Notes under the pieces: generated by a model | The model's input: only the letters and a program-made list of their open reading frames with translations | Told to the model about the DNA's origin: nothing | The model's database searches: none | Shown here: positions 26,791-34,160 of the stretch, one piece after another | Position numbering within the stretch: the stretch's first letter is position 1 | Layout of the letters: every line of letters begins with the position of its first letter | Origin: Symbiodinium natans | Lineage: Eukaryota > Sar > Dinophyceae > Suessiales > Symbiodiniaceae | NCBI GenBank assembly: GCA_905221605.1 | Contig: CAJNDS010000413.1 | Span: 858,761 to 893,242 of the forward strand | Reading direction: 5' to 3' | DNA: 34,482 bases | Translations under genes and position numbers: made by a program

Positions 26791-26960
26791 GCTTGGAAGC
26801 TCTTTTGACTTAGTAGGTGGGGTTTTGGTTTTTTTGGTTTAGAGTTTAGGGTTTAGGGCTTAGGGTTTAGGGTTTAGGGATAGTAAGGTGGATCATGGGG
26901 ATCATCAGAAGGTTTCTAGGGGATAAGAAGTAGACTTACTAAATCAAAAGAGCTTTTAAG
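26791..26960. mobile_element. family I element copy 3 with a telomeric insert
   Basis: GCTTGGAAGCTCTTTTGACT is mirrored by ACTAAATCAAAAGAGCTTTTAAG. A 56-bp insert at about 26825-26880 consists of T/G-rich sequence and six TTTAGGG-type units. It separates GTAGGTGGGGTT from TAGTAAGG, which are nearly contiguous in copy 1 (GTAGGGTTAGTAAG). Confidence 0.8.
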
Positions 26961-26984
26961 TGGGGGTGTACATGAGGATGTTTC

Positions 26985-27300
26985 TCATAGCAACTTGGCG
27001 AGCTGACTGAGCCTAGATTTTCGGGCATCTGGACCATCCCTTGTTGGGATCAGGAGGTTCTTGTCTAAGAAAGCTCTGCAATACATATTCGTTAGTTGTG
27101 TAAATAAATATATATGTATATGTGAGTTTAGGTTTATGTAGATACTTTTTAGGAGGTTCTTGTCTAAGAAAGTTTCTGAGGGCATCATCGCCAACCTCCT
27201 GCGCGACGATGATTTGAGGATGTGCTTTACCCAAAACTTCTCCTCCCTTCCCGAACAAAAATACGAAATTTACGAGTACCTTAATGAGAGTATCTAAAGG
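26985..27300 (-). CDS. candidate coding remnant with a possible 70-nt intron
   Basis: The minus strand is open from about 27300 and reads ...VLVNFVFLFGKGGEVLG, KAHPQIIVAQEVGDDALRNF and LRQEPP, which looks protein-like. An AT-rich stretch follows and is flanked by an exact 22-bp direct repeat (27151-27172 and 27052-27073), so FLRQEPP is encoded twice. Within the stretch, 27145-27076 has GTATCT at its start, ACTAAC about 18 nt before its end and TTGCAG at its end, a good GT-AG intron of 70 nt. Splicing would switch to a frame ending SRLSQLAKLL with a TGA at 26987-26985; unspliced, the frame closes at 27013. No family is recognised. A gene fragment or pseudogene is possible; the 5' exons are not identified. 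Confidence 0.33.
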
Positions 27301-27324
27301 TCACTTGGGGGGAGGTGTAGCTAA

Positions 27325-27356
27325 ACCCTCAACCCTAAACCCTAAACCCTAAAACC
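27325..27356 (-). repeat. short telomeric block
   Basis: CCCTCAA, three CCCTAAA units and one CCCTAAAA. Confidence 0.82.
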
Positions 27357-27438
27357 GTGTGGGGCATGAGGGTTTCGGGACTCCAGCGGGAGGAGTGCAG
27401 TAACTCGGGCGAGAGCGTCGCCTTCTTGCAGGCTGGCG

Positions 27439-27515
27439 TTTTTTTTTTTTTTTTTGGGGGGGGGGTTAGGGTTTGGGGTTTGGGGTTTGGGGTTTAGGGT
27501 TTAGGGTTTAGGGTT
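27439..27515 (+). repeat. T17G10 tract joined to a telomeric block
   Basis: Seventeen T and ten G lead straight into TTAGGG, three TTTGGGG and several TTTAGGG units. Inverse of the C17A17 module at 12565. Confidence 0.9.
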
Positions 27516-27564
27516 GGTACCTACCCCCCCCATGAACCCCCCCTCCCACAAGGACCCTGCATGT

Positions 27565-27894
27565 CTAAACACCCTCGAACCGAAACCCTGCACGCGAGGT
27601 ATCCGTGGAGTCAGCTGCGAGGACGCTTGCCCAAACAGCAGATTGTACTTCTGAAAGAGCTTGCCCTGAAGGCTCTGCTGTAGGTCCTTCTTCTGGGGTT
27701 ACTTGGGTCGCTCCTCCACTGAAAGGAGAATACCCCTCATAATGTCTTTTCAGGGTATGCCCAAGGGCTATGTTGAGTATTTCTTCGTTTAAGCACCAGC
27801 AACTGAAGTTCCTCAGGAGAGGGAAAGACCACACCATCTGCCCGGCATCTCCAGCAAGCCTCTTGATACGCAATTCAGTACTTGTGTTCCTTTG
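27565..27894 (-). CDS. weak hypothetical ORF
   Basis: The minus strand is open for about 110 codons from after a TGA near 27897. The reading is moderately protein-like (LKRHYEGYSPFSGGATQV in the middle, Ala/Ser/Glu-rich thereafter). No ATG opens it, so it would have to be an internal or terminal exon, and its end runs into telomere-like CGAACCGAAACCC. No domain is recognised and chance is a fair explanation. The plus frame at 27770-28033 overlaps it. Confidence 0.15.
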   Translation of the reverse strand, partial: QRNTSTELRIKRLAGDAGQMVWSFPLLRNFSCWCLNEEILNIALGHTLKRHYEGYSPFSGGATQVTPEEGPTAEPSGQALSEVQSAVWASVLAADSTDTSRAGFRFEGV

Positions 27895-28084
27895 TCAAAG
27901 TGCTTCATGCCCTAAGCCTGCCAAAAGCGATAGAACCCTAAACCCAGAATACCCTTCTCCAATGCAGGGAGAGCAGTTGGGAAATTTTTCCCCGTACTCG
28001 TTCGTGGGGGCGTATTTGGCAGCTGGATTCTAGATCCCTCCGTTACACGCCCTCGGCTTCCCATGATCACACTTCAATCCCCCC

Positions 28085-28230
28085 AACCCCCCCCCCCCCC
28101 CCCCGCGTTGCCTGGGAACCAGGCATAGCGGATGATTTCGCTGCGCAGGCCGCGGCTACCGGGTCGTCCGTGCCACTCGGCCGCCGGGGGCGTCCGGTGG
28201 GCGTAGGGCTGAGCCCTATCCCCCAAAACC
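28085..28230. other. C-run and GC-rich unique segment
   Basis: A run of about 18 C at 28087-28104 precedes a GC-rich stretch (CCGCGGCTACCGGGTCGTCC, GGCCGCCGGGGGCG). It is among the most GC-rich unique sequence in the window, but has no ORF of note. Confidence 0.5.
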
Positions 28231-28244
28231 CTATAACCTGGACC

Positions 28245-28329
28245 CTAAACCGTAAATCCTAAAACCTAAAACCCTAACCCTAAACCCTAAACCCTAAACC
28301 CTAAACCCTAAACCCTAAACCCTAAACCC
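28245..28329 (-). repeat. telomeric block
   Basis: Degenerate CCTAAAA/CCGTAAAT units followed by about eight canonical CCCTAAA. Confidence 0.92.
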
Positions 28330-28394
28330 AGGGGGAGGTTAGGATTAGCCATGGGGATGCAGAGTGAGGCTGAAAGACTGGGCTTGTTAGATGG

Positions 28395-28619
28395 GGTATC
28401 CTACAAAATCGATGTGCCAAATCATATAGCATACACTTGGGCCCCTAAAGCTACTGTGTAGGTGGTTGTCAAAATTATGATTCCTTCTGGGGTACCCTAA
28501 ATATTAGGTGCCGTATCATAATCGGGATCCAAAAAGGGACCGTGATTTTGACAACCACCCAATGCAGGAACCCCTTCAAGGCCCAAGTATAGACTTCATA
28601 GGTACACGGATCCTTAGGG
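28395..28619. mobile_element. fold-back element, family C copy 6, split by a D element
   Basis: The outer arms ATAGCATACACTTGGGCCCC and GGCCCAAGTATAGACTTCATA with CGGATCCTTAGGG at the right end are family C; the left end is eroded (ATCGATGTGCC). The loop is interrupted by a separate inverted repeat at 28461-28560. Confidence 0.8.
28461..28560. mobile_element. fold-back element D, nested in a C element
   Basis: GGTGGTTGTCAAAATTATGA is mirrored by GTGATTTTGACAACCACC. Inner arms ATGATTCCTTCTGGG and CATAATCGGGATCC are weaker. The only copy seen in the window. Confidence 0.8.
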
Positions 28620-28683
28620 TGCAAAAGTCTGGGCCTAGGGTGTACGGTTCGCTGAGCCCATGGGGCTGAGGGTCACTTGGAGG

Positions 28684-28742
28684 GTTTAGGGTTTAGGGTT
28701 TAGGGTTTAGGGTTTAGGGTTTAGGGTTTAGGGTTTAGGGTG
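28684..28742 (+). repeat. telomeric block (TTTAGGG)n
   Basis: Eight perfect units, 39 bases before the family H cluster. Confidence 0.95.
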
Positions 28743-28780
28743 TTAAAGGTGCTCTCATCTTCGGGGTTCTTCTGAACCCT

Positions 28781-28961
28781 ACCCGAAGGCTCCGATGTCG
28801 TTGCTTTTCGTTGTAGAGGATTCTATCTACCCAAAGGCTCCTATGTAGTACCGTTGTGGGGGTAGTATACTAGAATCCCCTATAACTAACCCAAAAAGCA
28901 ACTACATTGGATCCCATGGTATACTACCCCAGAAAAGGCACTACATAGGAGCCTTTGGGTA
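28781..28961. mobile_element. two interleaved family H elements
   Basis: Four H arms in the order L1 (28781-28825), L2 (28827-28870), R1 (28871-28915), R2 (28916-28961). L1 best matches R1 (GTTGCTTTT, GGATTCTA) and L2 best matches R2 (CCAAAGGCTCCTATGTAGT, GGGGTAGTATAC), so the pairs cross instead of nesting. TA bounds the right end. Confidence 0.7.
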
Positions 28962-29159
28962 CTTTCTCACGACATACATACTAGTACCCCGATCCTTTGA
29001 GCTGCTTGCGCGAGGCCTAAACGCTCAGACAGGGGTCTCACCATGCTCGCGTGTTAATATACTTCTAGTTGCTTAAGAACCCCAAAAATCACAAAGATTA
29101 TTTTCCCTATTAAAGGTAATACAGGGATTATTACTTTGTATTCTTTTGGGAAGCAAATA

Positions 29160-29272
29160 GTAGTATCGAGGTCGGAATAATTAGTAATAGTATCCCCTTA
29201 TGGCCCCTTTGTAATCATACTATGATAAGCCCCAAAACCCTATTCCAATAATTCAGGCCTTCATATTCAACA
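29160..29272. repeat. dispersed repeat, family K copy 2
   Basis: GAGGTCGGAATAATTAGTAA, TATCCCCTTATGGCCCCTTT, GTAATCATACTATGATAAGC and CCCAAAACCCTATTCCAAT align with 4450-4560 in the same orientation. Confidence 0.65.
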
Positions 29273-29442
29273 AGTACAAGCGAGGTATCAGTGTCAACGC
29301 TTTTGAATCATGTTAAGTTGACGGGTGCGGGCCAGGGACGGTTGTGCACCACTCCTTTCAACGTCTCCTGTGAGTCCTCTTTAAACCGTGCTTCCATCCT
29401 GAACCTTGTACCTTGTAACACTAAGTACGTAGTACATGTACG

Positions 29443-29700
29443 GTGTATTTGGCACTGGGCTTGCTTTGGGTTTTCGTCTTGCTTCCAGATCATCAAAGAC
29501 AGCCCAGATTGCAACTCTTTGGCTTCACGGGCTGTGCGTCTGAAGTATTCCTTGGTCCGTTTAGTACAATGACAGTGCAGAAGCACCGGCGAGAAGTCGT
29601 AGACATGCCTTGGCCATTCGGGTCCACATCACCTCGAACTTTCCTAGGACGCCCACAACTTGGGTTTTTAATTGAACAACAAAGAAAAGAGCAACGGTAA
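29443..29700 (+). CDS. weak hypothetical exon
   Basis: An open frame of 85 codons encodes a polar, basic peptide ending GFLIEQQRKEQR. GCTTCCAG at 29483-29490 could be a splice acceptor and ACGGTAATG at 29695-29703 a donor, framing about 70 codons. Overlapping frames on both strands (29291-29572 plus, 29308-29586 minus) are equally long, so strand and frame are undecided. No family recognised. Confidence 0.17.
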   Translation: MYLALGLLWVFVLLPDHQRQPRLQLFGFTGCASEVFLGPFSTMTVQKHRREVVDMPWPFGSTSPRTFLGRPQLGFLIEQQRKEQR

Positions 29701-29795
29701 TGTGTTTTTGCCAGGCTCAGGAGGATTATTACAACAATGAGTCTGAACTCGAACACCCTGAGGCCTCAAAACAGCAAGCCCAAGGACCTGTCTTT

Positions 29796-30125
29796 CTAAA
29801 GACCCCTTGAGGTTGGTTGTTGTTTCGGGTTTTGGGGTTGAAGGGTTAAGGGCTTCGGGTGTAGGATCCGATTGGCCATGCCCAGGCACTTCGCGAAGCA
29901 GATTGGCTCATGCATGCTACTGTGACTCGGCACGACGGAGAGCCCACGATTTTCTTCATTAAGTCTTTCTGCACTCTTACACCTTATCTTCCCAAGCTGC
30001 AGCTTCCCGCCAAACTCGGTAAGATGCCCAAGCATTGTCCAATCAGCACGCTCATCTTGGAATCGTCTTTCAACCCTGAACCCTAAGCCTTCGTTGAATA
30101 AACCAGACACTGAGACGAAATACAT
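29796..30125 (-). CDS. hypothetical ORF, 109 codons
   Basis: On the minus strand, residues of about 20-85 look protein-like: RFQDERADWTMLGHLTEFGG, KLQLGKIRCKSAERLNEENR and so on to about 29870. The 5' part contains a telomere-like EGLGFRV word and the 3' part reads through CCCTTAACCCTTC-type words (LHPKPLTLQPQNPK), so real coding would be limited to the middle, perhaps one exon. No domain recognised. It could be a decayed gene interrupted by telomeric words. Confidence 0.22.
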   Translation of the reverse strand: MYFVSVSGLFNEGLGFRVERRFQDERADWTMLGHLTEFGGKLQLGKIRCKSAERLNEENRGLSVVPSHSSMHEPICFAKCLGMANRILHPKPLTLQPQNPKQQPTSRGL

Positions 30126-30218
30126 GGGCCCTCAATACGAGCCCTTGACCGTATTGGGCAGATTCCCGTAAGTACATGAATAGATTTATATATGGTTCCG
30201 TGTCCCGTGTCGGTACTC

Positions 30219-30262
30219 CCCCCCCCCACCCCCCCACCCCCCATGGTATCCCCCCCCCCCCA
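30219..30262. repeat. C-rich tract
   Basis: Four runs of 6-11 C separated by A or by ATGGTAT, leading straight into the CCCCTAAA block. Confidence 0.85.
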
Positions 30263-30430
30263 CCCCTAAACCCCCCTAAAAACCCCTAAACCCCTAAACC
30301 CCTAATCCCCTAAACCCCTTAACCCCTAAACCCCTAAACCCCTAAACCCCTAAACCCCTAAACCCCTAAACCCCTAAACCCCTAAACCCCTAAACCCCTA
30401 AACCCGAAACCCTAAACCCTCAACCCAAAC
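30263..30430 (-). repeat. variant telomeric block dominated by CCCCTAAA
   Basis: About 18 units, mostly the 8-mer CCCCTAAA, with CCCCTTAA and CCCCTAAT variants and a canonical tail. Confidence 0.93.
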
Positions 30431-30640
30431 CCCAACCACAGCACCCCACGGGGGGGCCCAAACCACAGGGGGCGGGGCGGGGACCCCAAACCCTAAACCC
30501 TAGACCCTAGACCCTAAACCCTAAACCCTAAACCCTAAGCCCTAAGCCCTAAGTCCTAAACCCTAAACCCTAAACCCTAAACACAAACCCCAACCACACC
30601 ACCCCACAGGGAGGCCCAAACCACAGGGTGCGGGGCGGGG
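30426..30640. repeat. duplicated G/C-rich segment separated by telomeric repeats
   Basis: AAACCCCAACCACAGCACCCC, GGCCCAAACCACAGGG and GCGGGGCGGGG at 30426-30482 recur at 30584-30640. Between them is a telomeric block (30487-30582), and the first copy also follows one. The composite (block plus 57-bp segment) appears to be duplicated. Confidence 0.8.
30487..30582 (-). repeat. telomeric block
   Basis: CCCTAAA units with CCCTAGA and CCCTAAG variants, each variant in a run of two or three. Confidence 0.9.
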
Positions 30641-30649
30641 AAAGAATTT

Positions 30650-30710
30650 GGGGGGGGGGCCATGGGGGGGGGGGGGGGGACCATGGGGGGCGGGGGGGGG
30701 GTGGGGGGGG
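30650..30710. repeat. G-rich tract
   Basis: Runs of up to 16 G broken by CCAT and C. Proline-rich minus frames (30563-30836) come from it and are not genes. Confidence 0.85.
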
Positions 30711-30796
30711 CAGCGACGCTGCACCATATACGCGCACACACACATGTATGTTTGTAAACGTGTCTACAGCCTGTATAGTGTATGTAGTAGTTAGAC

Positions 30797-31003
30797 AAGG
30801 ACCCATATCAAGGAGCCCACACTTATGGTCCCACAAAGGGTCTGCCTCTCTACCATATACCGGGGCCTTGAAAGGGGTCCCTACGCAATAGTAGTCTTAT
30901 GACCGAAGTATATTTTAGGGTTTATAGGGTTTAGGGTTTAAGGGGTTCCTACATAGCAGCTTCAGGGCCCAGGCATATGCCACACAGTTGCCCGGACCCC
31001 TAG
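30797..31003. mobile_element. degenerate family C element with a telomeric insert
   Basis: CCGGGGCCTTGAAAGGGGTCC and AGTCTTATGACCGAAGTATA resemble the C centre and right arm. About 26 bases of TTTAGGG-like units follow (30913-30940), then a second centre (AAGGGGTTCCTACATAGCAG) and right arm (GGGCCCAGGCATATGCC). Two damaged copies or one rearranged one are both possible. Confidence 0.5.
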
Positions 31004-31304
31004 AGTCCTTCCTGGCGACGCAAGCCCTCGAAAGCCACAAAGTATCAGTGGTATCCACACACAAGAGACATGACCTAGATAGGCCGGTGGGATATTTTCT
31101 AGTTTTACTTAATGGGTTTAAGAGGATCACATTCAGGAACACTTTCACAGGGTGTCGAGGGCCATCCCCGTGACCCACATACAACAAGGGCAGATTTGCT
31201 CGGAACACGTGTCATCAAAGCATGTAGGATCTTCGACCGAAAAGATCTCTAAAACCCTTGTCCCAGACTACCGGAAGTCGGCCACCGAACACCCTGAACC
31301 CCTT
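31004..31304. other. stretch without a supported gene
   Basis: Overlapping frames of 60-97 codons on both strands (for example 30915-31208 minus) begin or end in repeats and show no domain. Confidence 0.4.
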
Positions 31305-31365
31305 AGGGTTTGGGGTTTAGGGTTTAGGGTTTAGGGTTTAGGGTTTAGGGTTTAGGGTTTAGGGC
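31305..31365 (+). repeat. telomeric block followed by opposite-strand degenerate units
   Basis: TTTGGGG and seven TTTAGGG units, then GGGCCCC and CCCAAACCCTCAAC-type degenerate C-strand units to about 31425. A second, weaker head-to-head arrangement. Confidence 0.88.
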
Positions 31366-31611
31366 CCCAAACCCTCAACACTCTGATCCCCACCCCGAAC
31401 CCTCAACCCGAAACCAGAAAAACCCTGCAGCCTGAGAAACCAGAGCCTTCTGCAGCCCAAAGCCAGCGAAGCCCACCCTAAGCCCCGTTTCAGGTTCAGG
31501 TTTAGGGGTTTACGCCTAAAGTTTAGGGCTTAGCCCTGTAACCCGGAAACCCAAATCCGCAAAGCCGACAGTCGCAAAACCCTTAAATCCCACAAGGGCC
31601 CCTTAAACTCT

Positions 31612-31700
31612 GTCTGAAGAAGGCTCCCAGGCCGGTTCCTTTTTGGCTTCGTGGTAGGGGTTCTAGCATACTACCCACAAAAGATCGTAGGAGCCTCTAG
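31612..31700. mobile_element. degenerate family H element
   Basis: CTGAAGAAGGCTCCCAGGCC, GGTTCCTTTTTGGCTTCG and GGGGTTCTAGCATACTACCC followed by GATCGTAGGAGCCTCTAGGTT correspond to both arms of H. Confidence 0.6.
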
Positions 31701-31924
31701 GTTAAAAAAAACAAAAAAGACCTCCCTTGAGCAACCCTGCGTTTAAAGAGAGACGCAAAACCGGCCCCGGTCAAAAGATCAGGGGCACCTGCGTCGACAG
31801 CTCCAACAAGGCTTCACAGGACCCCTTTTGGTGTTGGGTTTCGGGTTTAGGGTTGGGTTCAGGGTTCAGGGTTAAGGATTTTGCAAAGAGGAGCCCTCAA
31901 CGAAAATAGTTCAGGAGCTGGTAG

Positions 31925-31990
31925 CCTAAGCTAGGATACGTATAACTTGATCTAGGTCCCCTTGCAACTATGCTTGTAACTACGGGCGTG
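31925..31990. mobile_element. family G fragment
   Basis: TAGGATACGTATAACTTGAT, CTAGGTCCCCTTGCAACTAT and GCTTGTAACTACGGG follow the interior and right side of G copy 2. Termini are lost. Confidence 0.5.
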
Positions 31991-32054
31991 CACCTGTTTG
32001 TTGTTTCTGACGGGGTTTAGGTAGGTTTGTGGCGCTTCGGGGCTTATGGAGATT

Positions 32055-32188
32055 CTAAGGGTAGTTACATGGGCCCAGAATATGGTCCCTTACCTCCCTT
32101 GCCCTTAGGCTTTATAGGGTAGATAAGGGGTATATAAGGGGTCCCCCTTACACGGGCCCATGATGAGGGACCATTTAACTACCCTAAG
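32055..32188. mobile_element. family E element copy 2
   Basis: CTAAGGGTAGTTACATGGGC is mirrored by GGGCCCATGATGAGGGACC and TTTAACTACCCTAAG. The interior has TATGGTCCCTTACC, GGCTTTATAGGGTAGATAAG and GGGTATATAAGGGGTCCCCC, as at 22137-22281. Confidence 0.75.
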
Positions 32189-32189
32189 G

Positions 32190-32680
32190 TATGGAGGTCT
32201 GGAGCGTTTTACGAGATTAGTGATGCAGAGTACAGGGGCTTGAAGATGCACTTGCTAGCTTCCGCTATGCCAACAGTTGCTGTTCAGATCAGGGCCATCG
32301 GCCTCCTTGTGTGGAAACATTAGCATGGTCCCGTTTAGCCGCGAGGGCCTGGAATGCTCCCCGCCCCCCCCTCAAACTGGCCGCATTGTCTGGAATAGTC
32401 AGGGTACACATCAGACGCCAGCCCGTGACCAAATCTGACACTGGCCATGATATAGTGTAAGAATCGACAAGGGCTGACGTGAAGACTGGGCAACAATGAG
32501 ATCCAAGCCGGCTGGAATCATGTTGGCTTACATGGTTTTTGGTATCTGAATGGTGCAGCTGTCCAAAGGTCACATGAAGTAAAGTATGGCACAGCCAGAC
32601 GGTGTGAACGCCTCGCCGGAGATGTCTAGAACCCGGTAGCCGTTGCCGGGCATGAGGAGGTCTTGGCGTCACACACAACA
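32190..32680. other. unique stretch without a supported gene
   Basis: Non-repetitive and fairly GC-rich. The 245-codon minus frame that covers it (32289-33026) is half CA-repeat (poly-CV); its unique C-terminal part is rich in His, Cys and Ser and matches no family known to me. Confidence 0.4.
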
Positions 32681-32712
32681 CGCAACATGCAGGCTCACAA
32701 AGCACGCGTGTA

Positions 32713-32946
32713 CACACACACACAGACATACACTCACAACAGGCAACGCTTTCAAGAGAGAGAGAGACACACACACACACAGCAACACACGCACAGACAG
32801 AAACACACACACACACACAGACAGAAACACACACAGACAGAAACACACACACACACAGAGCAACACACACACAGACAGAAACACACACAGACAGAAACAC
32901 ACAAACACACACACACACACCCACCCACCCACACACACACACACAG

Positions 32947-32990
<44 letters not shown>

Positions 32991-33019
32991 ACAGAAACAC
33001 ACACACACACACACACACA
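32713..33019. repeat. CA microsatellite with a CAGACAGAAA higher-order unit
   Basis: (CA)n punctuated by GACAGAAACACACAC units at semi-regular spacing, plus (GA)n at 32756-32767. The canonical telomeric block starts right at its end. Confidence 0.95.
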
Positions 33020-33020
33020 A

Positions 33021-33081
33021 CCCCAAACCCTAAACCCTAAACCCCAAACCCCAAACCCTAAACCCTACACCCTAAACCCTA
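33021..33081 (-). repeat. telomeric block
   Basis: CCCCAAA, two CCCTAAA, two CCCCAAA, two CCCTAAA, CCCTACA, CCCTAAA: the pattern alternates in pairs. Confidence 0.9.
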
Positions 33082-33215
33082 GGGAGCCTTATAAGGTATA
33101 GGCTCCTCGCAGGATGAGTGGCGCAACGCTGGTGCTATTCAGGCTGCCCTTCGGCTTCACGGCACTGCGCGGAACAAGGGAGCTTCTCCTTGTAGCCCTA
33201 GTTGGGCTAATAAAG

Positions 33216-33259
33216 GGTTTAGTGTTTAGGGGTTAGGGTTAGGGTTTAGGGTTTGGGGT
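33216..33259 (+). repeat. short degenerate telomeric block
   Basis: TTTAGTG, TTTAGGGG, TTAGGG, TTAGGG, TTTAGGG, TTTGGGG, abutting family A copy 9. Confidence 0.82.
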
Positions 33260-33414
33260 TACTTGAAGGTTCATGGTACTTGCTGACCCAATTATAGCTG
33301 CACTTATGACCCAATTATAACCATATTCGAGCACTCAAGGGGCTTATAAGTGGGTTATAAGTACTTAATACGTACAGACATAATTGGTTACTAAGTACCA
33401 TGAACCGCCAAGTA
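33260..33414. mobile_element. fold-back element, family A copy 9
   Basis: TACTTGAAGGTTCATGGTAC is mirrored by AAGTACCATGAACCGCCAAGTA. Arms share ACCCAATTATAACC against GGTTATAAGTAC. It inserted at, or was joined to, the end of a telomeric block. Confidence 0.88.
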
Positions 33415-33547
33415 AATCCAAAACCCTAAACACTATAAACCCCAAACCTTAAAACTTGCGTGCTGGAGGTCTTTCTGCCAGGTTTCTTGAATGGGCCGAC
33501 CTGTTAAAAACCTTTTAGCCCCGAGATAGCGGAGTGAGGTTTGAGGT

Positions 33548-33586
33548 TCAGGGTTTGGGGTTTAGGGTTTAGGGTTTAGGGTTTCA
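33548..33586 (+). repeat. short telomeric block
   Basis: TTCAGGG, TTTGGGG and three TTTAGGG units. Confidence 0.88.
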
Positions 33587-33816
33587 TTCCGTCCACTGGT
33601 CAATCTTCTCGGCTCAGTATATTCTGGCTCAACCCCAAAACCCCAGAAACCCTCAACCCTCACACGTTGCCGCAAGCCTGGAGGCTTCGAGTTTAGGGTT
33701 TAGGAATCTGATGTAAGGTGCCCCTTCCCCCCCCCAAGGGTATTTGGTGCGGAGGTTTTGGTTTCCCTAAGTCCAGCATCGTAGACCCTCAAAAGCCCAA
33801 ACCCTCAAGATTACCC

Positions 33817-33948
33817 CTAAACCCTAAACCCTAAACCCTAAACCCTAAACCCTAAACCCCTAAACCCCTAAACCCCTAAACCCCTAAACCCCTAAACCCC
33901 TAAACCCCTAAACCCCTAAACCCCTAAACCCCTAAACCCTAAACCCTA
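33817..33948 (-). repeat. telomeric block, canonical then CCCCTAAA
   Basis: About five CCCTAAA units change sharply into about eleven CCCCTAAA 8-mers and back to two canonical units. Together with 2700 and 30263 it shows the same 8-mer arising in three separate blocks. Confidence 0.95.
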
Positions 33949-34061
33949 GGTGAATGGACCGAGCAGGAAGTTGGATCTAATTATCACTGAAGCTAATTTT
34001 TGTTTTTACCAAAGACCCCTTCCCACAAAAAAGCTGATTGAGAGATCAAGTCCCTAAGTGC

Positions 34062-34160
34062 TGCCTGAAGGCTCTAATGTAGTTACGTTTTGGTTCCTTT
34101 TGGGGAATTCTGGTATATTCTCTACCCCAAGGCAGGTACGTACCACATGGGAGCCTTTAG
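34062..34160. mobile_element. family H element
   Basis: GCCTGAAGGCTCTAATGTAG and TTACGTTTTGGTTCC at the left are mirrored by GGCAGGTACGTACCACATGG and GAGCCTTTAGC at the right; GGGGAATTCTGGTATATTCT is the centre. A compact, uninterrupted copy of about 100 bp. Confidence 0.72.

Noticed and set aside
30563-30836. Proline-rich minus ORFs
   Set aside because: Translations of the G-rich tract at 30650-30710.
32289-33026. 245-codon minus-strand ORF, the longest in the window
   Set aside because: About half is CA-repeat; the rest shows no domain and starts within the repeat.
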